From the NCBI RefSeq assembly GCF_000204055.1, contig NW_006768766.1:3172275-3236274 (forward strand): a stretch of DNA of 64,000 nt, given 5' to 3'. The position numbers were made by a program, and so were the translations under genes. Every line of letters begins with the position of its first letter. The first letter of the stretch is position 1. Below the pieces are notes generated by a model. That model was not told where the DNA came from and made no database searches. It saw nothing but the letters and a program-made list of their open reading frames with translations. Shown here one piece after another: positions 58,264-64,000 of the stretch. The DNA is from Melampsora larici-populina 98AG31 (taxonomy: Eukaryota > Basidiomycota > Pucciniomycetes > Pucciniales > Melampsoraceae).

Positions 58264-58485
58264 TTACCAAAATGGTATTAAGAAACCTCCTTTAAGTCTC
58301 ATCAGAGGCGTCTCACCCGACAAATTCTTTGAATCGGTTGATAGTCCCATTTCCTGAACTTCTAGAGTTTCAATTCTTTTTGAGGCTTCACATTCCGAGG
58401 GTATTTTCATTGGAGATGTGATCTGGTAAGTTGACTTGTGTGGTGACAAGCAGGGTTGAGGCTCGTTCTGGTTGGTGGATATCAT
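58264..58485 (-). CDS. Possible small protein, 73 residues
   Basis: ATG at 58,485 opens MISTNQNEPQPCLSPHKSTY and the frame ends MRLKGGFLIPFW before TAA. A GTAAGT sits exactly at the stop, so this may be exon 1; a TTTACAG acceptor 60 bp on would also give an immediate stop after IPF. No signal peptide or family recognised. A TATA-like stretch (tatagtatataac) lies about 210 bp upstream. Treat as tentative. Confidence 0.35.
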   Translation of the reverse strand: MISTNQNEPQPCLSPHKSTYQITSPMKIPSECEASKRIETLEVQEMGLSTDSKNLSGETPLMRLKGGFLIPFW

Positions 58486-59727
58486 TGTATGGAAGCTCTA
58501 ATTACTTAAGCTGAGAGGTTTGCCGGGATGGCCAAAGATAGGATGACAGTTTTGTTCAGCAAAAGATACGACGAAGCTAAAAGGAAGAAAGCAGGATAAA
58601 TCACCTATTGGAGAGCTTATTTATGCACAAGAACTGAGAAGGTGGCGAAGAAAAATGAACCAGGTGCGGAGAAGAAAGACGTTGGATGAGAGTGATGAAG
58701 TGGTGTTATATACTATAGCTGAAGTACTCTGATCTTGAGGCTGTGCACTCAACTGATCGGTTTCGTGTTTTATAAGCGGACTGATAGCCCACCAAGAGAT
58801 TTATGCAAGGGTAGGTCCCCAATAAACATGTCAGAGGGTGTTTACACATCATAGCACATGAGATTGATCAATTCAAACCAAATCATTCCCTTTGACTTGT
58901 TGAGAAAAATGTAATACCAATAACAGTTTACTAAACGAGTTGCAAATCTGGAGGTTGAGACTTTAAATGATCACATAGACTTTTTGCTCGATTATTTTTA
59001 TCTTGATATGCCGTAGATGGGGTAATGAAGGTCTAATACTAGGGCACTTGCGATGACGGATCGCCACTGCACTGCCACCAGGTCAATCATCAAAATCGAC
59101 GAGGGAGACGCACATTCTAAATCTCACAAGCAAAGAAATGTCACAGCGAAACACCTTCATCACATTGCAAGGACTTTGGCGCTCTTGATTTTGCATCATC
59201 TCAATGAGCCCATCTCAATGTCATGTACTCGCAAGATCGATATTTCTGTATGAGCACACCAAATGCACTTCTAACTCAAACAGTCAAGTTGACTCGCCTA
59301 TAGCAGAAAGTGAGTCGTGACAGTATGAAGAAAAAGAAAGGTTTTCTTTCAAGCAAATCCCCAGATTCTTTGAAACGAAGTATCAGTAATTTCAGACAAA
59401 AATTCCTCACTCGCCCCACAAAATTCAAAAGGCTCAAAGTCATATAGAAATTCGGTCAAGAGCCCCTCAATGTAGTTTACCGGAGCTCTTGTGGAAGCGA
59501 AGTAAGCGACCCAATCAATTCACAAACCAAGCACTCTGATCCAAACAAATTCAATGAATGATAAAAAAACCCTCCTCACTCCATCATTTTCTTGATCCAT
59601 CAACTCGATCCTAACAAACTCAATTCAATGAACCAAAACCTAATCCTCAAATTTCATACCACATAATTCCTAACGAGATGTCTTGTTAAACATTTTCTTT
59701 CAAGTAAAAGGAAAGAAAGTCTTTTTC
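58486..59727. other. Intergenic DNA
   Basis: No supported gene; a 66-codon plus-strand open stretch (59,053-59,253) has no motif or splice support. Confidence 0.45.
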
Positions 59728-60255
59728 TTAAATAATTTTACTAATTTGAACGTTTGATATAGAAGTTAAATCTTTAGAATGTCCACCTGACCATTTAACT
59801 CCATACAACACTCTTCTGATTCGATCATAACTTCTTGGCCATAAAGGTGATTCTGATTTTAAACCTAAGAAGAAGAAGAAAAAAAAATCAAGTTTTGGTA
59901 ATACAAAAGGTAAGAAGATATTTCCTTTTTTTTGAGAGAGAATGATTGTTCTAACCTATTTTTGAATCATACTTAGGTGCGTAAGGTTTAATCTTGAAGT
60001 CTACATCTCGAGGATATATCTGACTTGGATTCTTTAAGACTATACAGGAGAGGAATCAAGACGTGCAGATGATGAGAATCAATGAAAGAAGTCATCAGGA
60101 TAGATTTAAATCTAGACAAAAAGAAAAATCGTAAAGAAAATTTTGACTTATGACTAACCAGTTAAGTGATCTATCTTTCCATGTGTTTTAATAAAGGGTA
60201 AACCAGCAACGTATCCAACAATCAAGCAAAACAAAGTGAGCATAGAAAATCTCAT
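59728..60255 (-). CDS. Small secreted-protein candidate, three exons, 105 residues
   Basis: Exons 60,255-60,159, 60,039-59,956 and 59,864-59,728 join in phase through 119-bp and 91-bp GT-AG introns. The N-terminus MRFSMLTLFCLIVGYVAG reads as a signal peptide: basic residue, hydrophobic core and V-A-G before a possible cleavage, then LPFIKTHGKID. The mature part (about 87 residues) is basic and lacks cysteines: YPRDVDFKIKPYAPKYDSKI, LWPRSYDRIRRVLYGVKWSG. Alternatively the first helix is a membrane anchor of a small organelle protein. No family recognised. TATA-like tataaa near 60,353 is suitably placed upstream. Confidence 0.65.
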
Positions 60256-60599
60256 CTTTGTTAAAAAATCTAAATAAATGTAAATATCTCTAGGAGTATT
60301 TATCTTGAAATGAAGTATGTAAAGCTCTGCTTAGATCACTTGGTATTTTTTTTATAAAAGAAGCGTGTAAATATCAACTTATTAACTCAAGATAATAAGA
60401 ATCAACTTGGAGGAATAAAACTGGTTGTTGTCGATTCATTCCAAAGACTTGACCTTTTATTTTGAAGCCTGGCGTGCTTGAACATCTTGATCAGATAACT
60501 TTATCAATCTTTATAAATAAATAGCAATCTCCCCAACCGCTATATAAGCCGATATATGTATGCAAGATAGATGACCATCACAACATAAGAACTTGAGTA
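60256..60599. other. Upstream region of the small secreted-protein gene
   Basis: Promoter-like AT-rich DNA; no other gene seen. Confidence 0.45.
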
Positions 60600-61503
60600 C
60601 AGTCTAACCCGCGCTAATGCATAATTTGGGGAGACTCACTTTCCTATGCAATTAGACGGGTTATGCTTTTTGACCTACACCCCCAAAATGCATAAAAATA
60701 TGCATTTAGATTTTGGGGTGTATTGCATAGAATTATGCATTAGTACGGTTATTGTATTACCCCACCCATATGGGACAAGAGAGGGTGAAGGTGGGAAAAC
60801 TTCAGTAAGAAAGTGTTTAATTTTGAGGACATTTGTTGTCTATTTAGTACAATATGTACAGAAAGAAACAAAAACAATTGTTTTCAAGAACATGCTTTAT
60901 CAAGTACAATGTGTTACAAAAAACAGTCAACAAACAATAACTTTTGAGGACTTGTGCTTATTTGGTACGACATGTACAAAAAGAAAGAAATTGAAGTATT
61001 TTTGAAGGCTATTGATAATCAAGTGTTAGATATAGTCACACGTTGGAAGAAATCAGTTATTGCCACTTGTTTTTTGTTACCAAAAAACAGCTCGGACTCA
61101 AGCATCTCGGCATACTTCTGCAAAGAGTTGTCCAATTTGAGACCAGAAGCTGTACCAGTGCCCTCTATGTGAGCTAATTCCTTGTTTTCAGTAGCAGACA
61201 TGATGAAAAAAGATGCAAATTGATCTAAGGGAGCCGAAGATCGTGTGAGGTGGGTGATATCACTTTGCTGATCATTCCAAAGCACAACTGCTGTTGCTTT
61301 TTGTCAGTATCACCACCACATCACTGGGTTTGACCTATGCAATACCGCTTCCAAGATATAATTTTTTTTGCTTTGACCCTATGCATCATGCAATATGCAA
61401 TTAAAATCTTGTTTTGGCCCGCACCAGCGTGGTGGAGACCAAAACCTATGCATTTTGGCTGGATATGCATATGCGCGGGTATACAACAGCGCGGGTTAGA
61501 CTG
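60600..61503 (-). mobile_element. Pogo/Fot-like DNA transposon remnant with TA target duplication
   Basis: CAGTCTAACCCGCGCT at 60,600 is mirrored by AGCGCGGGTTAGACTG ending at 61,503, with TA on both sides (60,598-60,599 and 61,504-61,505). The CAGT-type TIR and TA target fit the pogo/Fot branch of Tc1/mariner. At 904 bp it is internally deleted. The internal ends also carry extra tatgcat repeats. Confidence 0.82.
61019..61285 (-). pseudogene. C-terminal fragment of a pogo-like transposase with a PIP-box-like motif
   Basis: VLWNDQQSDITHLTRSSAPL (last residues of the catalytic half in pogo-type enzymes), then a helical tail LDNSLQKYAEMLESELFFG and KKQVAITDFFQ. QVAITDFF matches the PCNA-binding pattern Q-x-x-I-x-x-F-F found near the C-termini of pogo-type transposases. 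The catalytic DDE core is deleted. Confidence 0.6.
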
Positions 61504-62707
61504 TAAGATGTCAGAAGATTCAAGTGGGAGAATCTCGTGAAATCTCCATTCCCACTTTTAAAAATACAACAACAATATTTTTCGAGCAAAACACTCTGTG
61601 ATACCTAGTGAAGCCTTAAAGCAATGAGGTCATCAACCCGACGGACCTAGCCTTGTCTTGAGCCTCATCATATCTCATCATGATGATCGAATGCGACTTT
61701 CAGAAGTTCAATGGAGATAACTGAAAGTAAAGATATCAAAAGCAATCACCTATACAAGATCAATTTTGATCTCGAATATAGCTGATCAAGTCCGCAATAT
61801 GAGGATGAGTATCAGATCTCTTAATTGACTTCTTGATGACCATTTTCTACTACCCTCATCTTCATCAGAGATCTGGGGACAATCTTGGTTGGACAAAATT
61901 CCAAGTTGCCCCACTGGTGTACATAACCCCTAACTCTATTAATCAAAACCCTAAAAGCTCAGCCGAAAGCCAACATGAACAGGGGATCCCGGGGGAAACA
62001 CTTGATTTGCCAGACACAAATCCATCTCTGCACTCTTCAAAGTTACCGACTTTGATATGTTGTAGTGTGACCCACTCAACCAATCGAAGAAAACAAATGA
62101 CGTGGAACAAAAATCCCATCATCAATCTACCACTTATCAGCTACAATCATCTATCCGCTGATCCATAACTTCTTTGTAAAACGATAAAAATTTGTATTGA
62201 TTACATAAGATAATTAACCTCAAAAAAAGAGTACCACATTCTGAAAGGAATGAACACTGAATTGAATACACTACGGAAAAGAAAAGAAAAAGTAAGATTA
62301 AAGATTACAAATCAAATGTAAGGACGAGATGAGAGCCTTGGGTAATGTTTTTCGAAAAAGGCAAAAGACTTTTGAAAAGAATGAAACCCCATATGATTCG
62401 AAGACTTGAATAATTAAAGGATGTAGAGAAATGTGATACGATCGTACCTAAGATAATGATTAGAATAGTACGAATAATGTTTGAGATAGTTTTACATGTA
62501 TAGATTTGAACTCCTTGTTGACATGATGACGACAAACCAAGGAGCCATTATTAAACTCATGCAAAAAAAGTAGATTAGGTAGATATAGAAAAAAAACGAG
62601 TTTGTTTAGATTATTCATCTTCAAAATGTATTAGTTAAAGATGAATGATTTTGTTTCTGGATGTATTTTTATTTATTTATTTTTTCTGAAATCGAATGAT
62701 GTTTTCT
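61504..62707. other. Intergenic DNA between pogo remnant and MoCF-domain gene
   Basis: No confidently supported gene. A minus-strand start at 62,551 (MAPWF) could splice from 62,536 across to about 62,450 and continue to 62,288, giving a peptide of about 55 residues, but it has no recognisable family, so it was not called. Confidence 0.4.
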
Positions 62708-63879
62708 TCAATTCTCATAAAGCTCTTCAAGTTGATGTTCAAGTTCAAGTGCAGCTTTTGAAAGTTGACTAAAGTCAGGTCCAATAAGTGAAATTGTCAC
62801 TTGACCACTACTAAAGTTCGGATAAGAACCCAGTTTGATCCCAGCTGGTGCCAGCTGTGTAGCAAATCGACTGAGGCATGGTGCAATACTCGATTCCGTT
62901 AAAGATGTCACCACAAATTGACGATCTGTAAAAGTTCATACGATAAGTTTCTAGGCAAAACAGAGAGAAACCATGATCATGATCGGAACAAGAAATGAGA
63001 TCTTACGTGGTTGATTGGCTTTAGGTGGCAGAGGGATGTAGTTTTCGACGAGAGCGTCGGCTAGTTGGGTGAATAAGGTAGGTACACCGGGTAGAATGAA
63101 CAGACGCCGTCGTAGCTGAACAACAGGAACCCAAAGATGTGGGACCACAAAGAGTACCTCACGATCCATTTTCGGAAACAGTGCCATTCGTCTCCTTGCT
63201 TCATGCTGAGCTGGGTTGAGTTTGGCAGTAGAGTTACGTCCTGACATGTAAGTATCCATGCGAGTGATAGTTTCGGCATCGTACTCCAGTTCACCGGCTG
63301 GATCCCATACTTTGGCAAGGGATTGGTAGGTGATGTCATCTAGTGGTAACCCAGTTCGATCGATCAAAAATAAATAATCAGTGATCTTGACACGCTTGGG
63401 GGTGTGTGCCACGTGGGATGTAGTGTAGGATGATAACCGATCATAAACATACCATGCGTTGGTCCAATCCCGCCAGATGTGAAGATCAAATCAAACTTTG
63501 ACTCAGGCTCTGAGAGCCGACGAACACACTCGACAATCTCCGCTTCAATATCAGGAACAATCTCAATCTTATCAAGTGATATACCCGATCGAAATAGTAA
63601 ACCAGCCAGATGATGTGAGTTAGTATCGAGTGTTTTCCCATTAAGAATCTCATCTCCAATTATCACACATGCTGCACGACTTGCTGGAGTTCTTTGAGTG
63701 AGATCGGTAGGACGAGGCGTGACAGGAAAGTTAGGTACGATTGGTTTCCCATCTGATGCGGTAGTGTTGATCATCTTTATGAAGCGTTGAGGTGAGAAAG
63801 GCTTTGAAGGTGGTTGAAGATGAGATAGTGAAAGTTGAGGAAGTAAAGATCGGGTCGTAGGAATCAATCGGGTCAACAT
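62708..63879 (-). CDS. MoCF/molybdopterin-binding domain protein (CinA/FAD-synthetase-like N-domain), three exons
   Basis: Exons 63,879-63,453, 63,339-63,007 and 62,925-62,708 join in phase and encode 325 residues. Start ATG 63,879 (MLTRLIPTTRSLLPQLSLSH) gives an Arg/Ser/Leu-rich N-terminus that could be a mitochondrial presequence. The MoaB/Mog fold is clear: ACVIIGDEILNGKTLDTNSH, LIFTSGGIGPTHDDITYQSL, then AQHEARRRMALFPKMDREVL and FILPGVPTLFTQLADAL. This domain occurs in molybdenum cofactor enzymes, CinA and the N-terminus of eukaryotic FAD synthases; here the PAPS-reductase-like FAD synthase domain is absent, so the substrate is not certain. Confidence 0.88.
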
Positions 63880-64000
63880 TTTCAAAAACAAACTTGGATG
63901 AATTCAAAATCAAAATGCAAAACAACCAATGAACTGTTCCACAAAGTCAACTTATCAAGGGTGCTTTGGTATCATGACTCATATGTCGTCCATCCCCCTT
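63880..64000. other. Upstream flank of the MoCF-domain gene
   Basis: Short upstream region to the window edge; nothing else seen. Confidence 0.4.

Noticed and set aside
60646..61172. Plus-strand open frames of 72-119 codons
   Set aside because: Inside the deleted pogo element, opposite to the recognisable transposase fragment; repetitive tgtaca-type DNA.
61833..62168. 111-codon plus-strand open frame
   Set aside because: No family motif or splice context; composition like intergenic DNA.
1..64000. tRNA or rRNA genes
   Set aside because: No cloverleaf-like block with A and B boxes and no rRNA-like stretch was recognised by eye.

Overview
The window looks like a repeat-rich chromosome segment of a basidiomycete fungus, most likely a rust (Pucciniales). 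Host genes carry many short GT-AG introns of about 60-90 bp. A KDZ transposase with its cysteine cluster, a FAR1/OTU protein, FAR1-MULE and hAT elements, a chromodomain Ty3 element and tyrosine-recombinase retrotransposons occur together, and intergenic DNA is AT-rich. The organism is an inference from gene content, not a database match.

Layout. 1-1.4 kb: a 218-bp duplication followed by five 177-bp satellite units. 1.6-5.1 kb (+): KDZ transposase gene. 5.4-8.1 kb (-): eight-exon gene joining a FAR1-type DNA-binding domain to an OTU cysteine protease, with one in-frame TGA. 8.9-11.5 kb (-): 3'-truncated hAT transposon. 12.3-23.9 kb: an old DIRS-like element in three pieces, split by a complete Ngaro-type element (14,023-20,065, A1-ORFs-B1-A2-B2 split repeats) and by a 3.2-kb insertion carrying a decayed minus-strand gene. 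24.4 kb: palindromic MITE. 24.9-27.7 kb: MULE with long TIRs and an 8-bp target duplication. 28.1-34.0 kb: chromodomain Ty3/gypsy element with identical-length 162-bp LTRs, a 5-bp target duplication, a textbook -1 frameshift cassette and a self-priming primer-binding site. 43.4-50.0 kb: DIRS-like element whose gag and RNase H are interrupted by spliceosomal introns. 50.4-51.4 kb: MITE inside a MITE. 60.6-61.5 kb: pogo-like remnant.

Host genes sit between these: ASK1 (34.8-37.0 kb, +; DASH kinetochore complex), a five-exon gene of unknown function (38.1-40.7 kb, +), CDC55 (54.2-56.3 kb, -; PP2A B55 regulatory subunit), a possible small ORF (58.3-58.5 kb, -), a three-exon small secreted-protein candidate (59.7-60.3 kb, -) and a MoCF/molybdopterin-binding-domain gene (62.7-63.9 kb, -).

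Recurring theme: several otherwise open transposon reading frames are broken by stops that are one C-to-T change from the expected codon (mostly CGA to TGA), which fits deamination-driven or RIP-like decay. All exon models were derived by eye from splice signals, phase and family motifs; no alignment or search was run.
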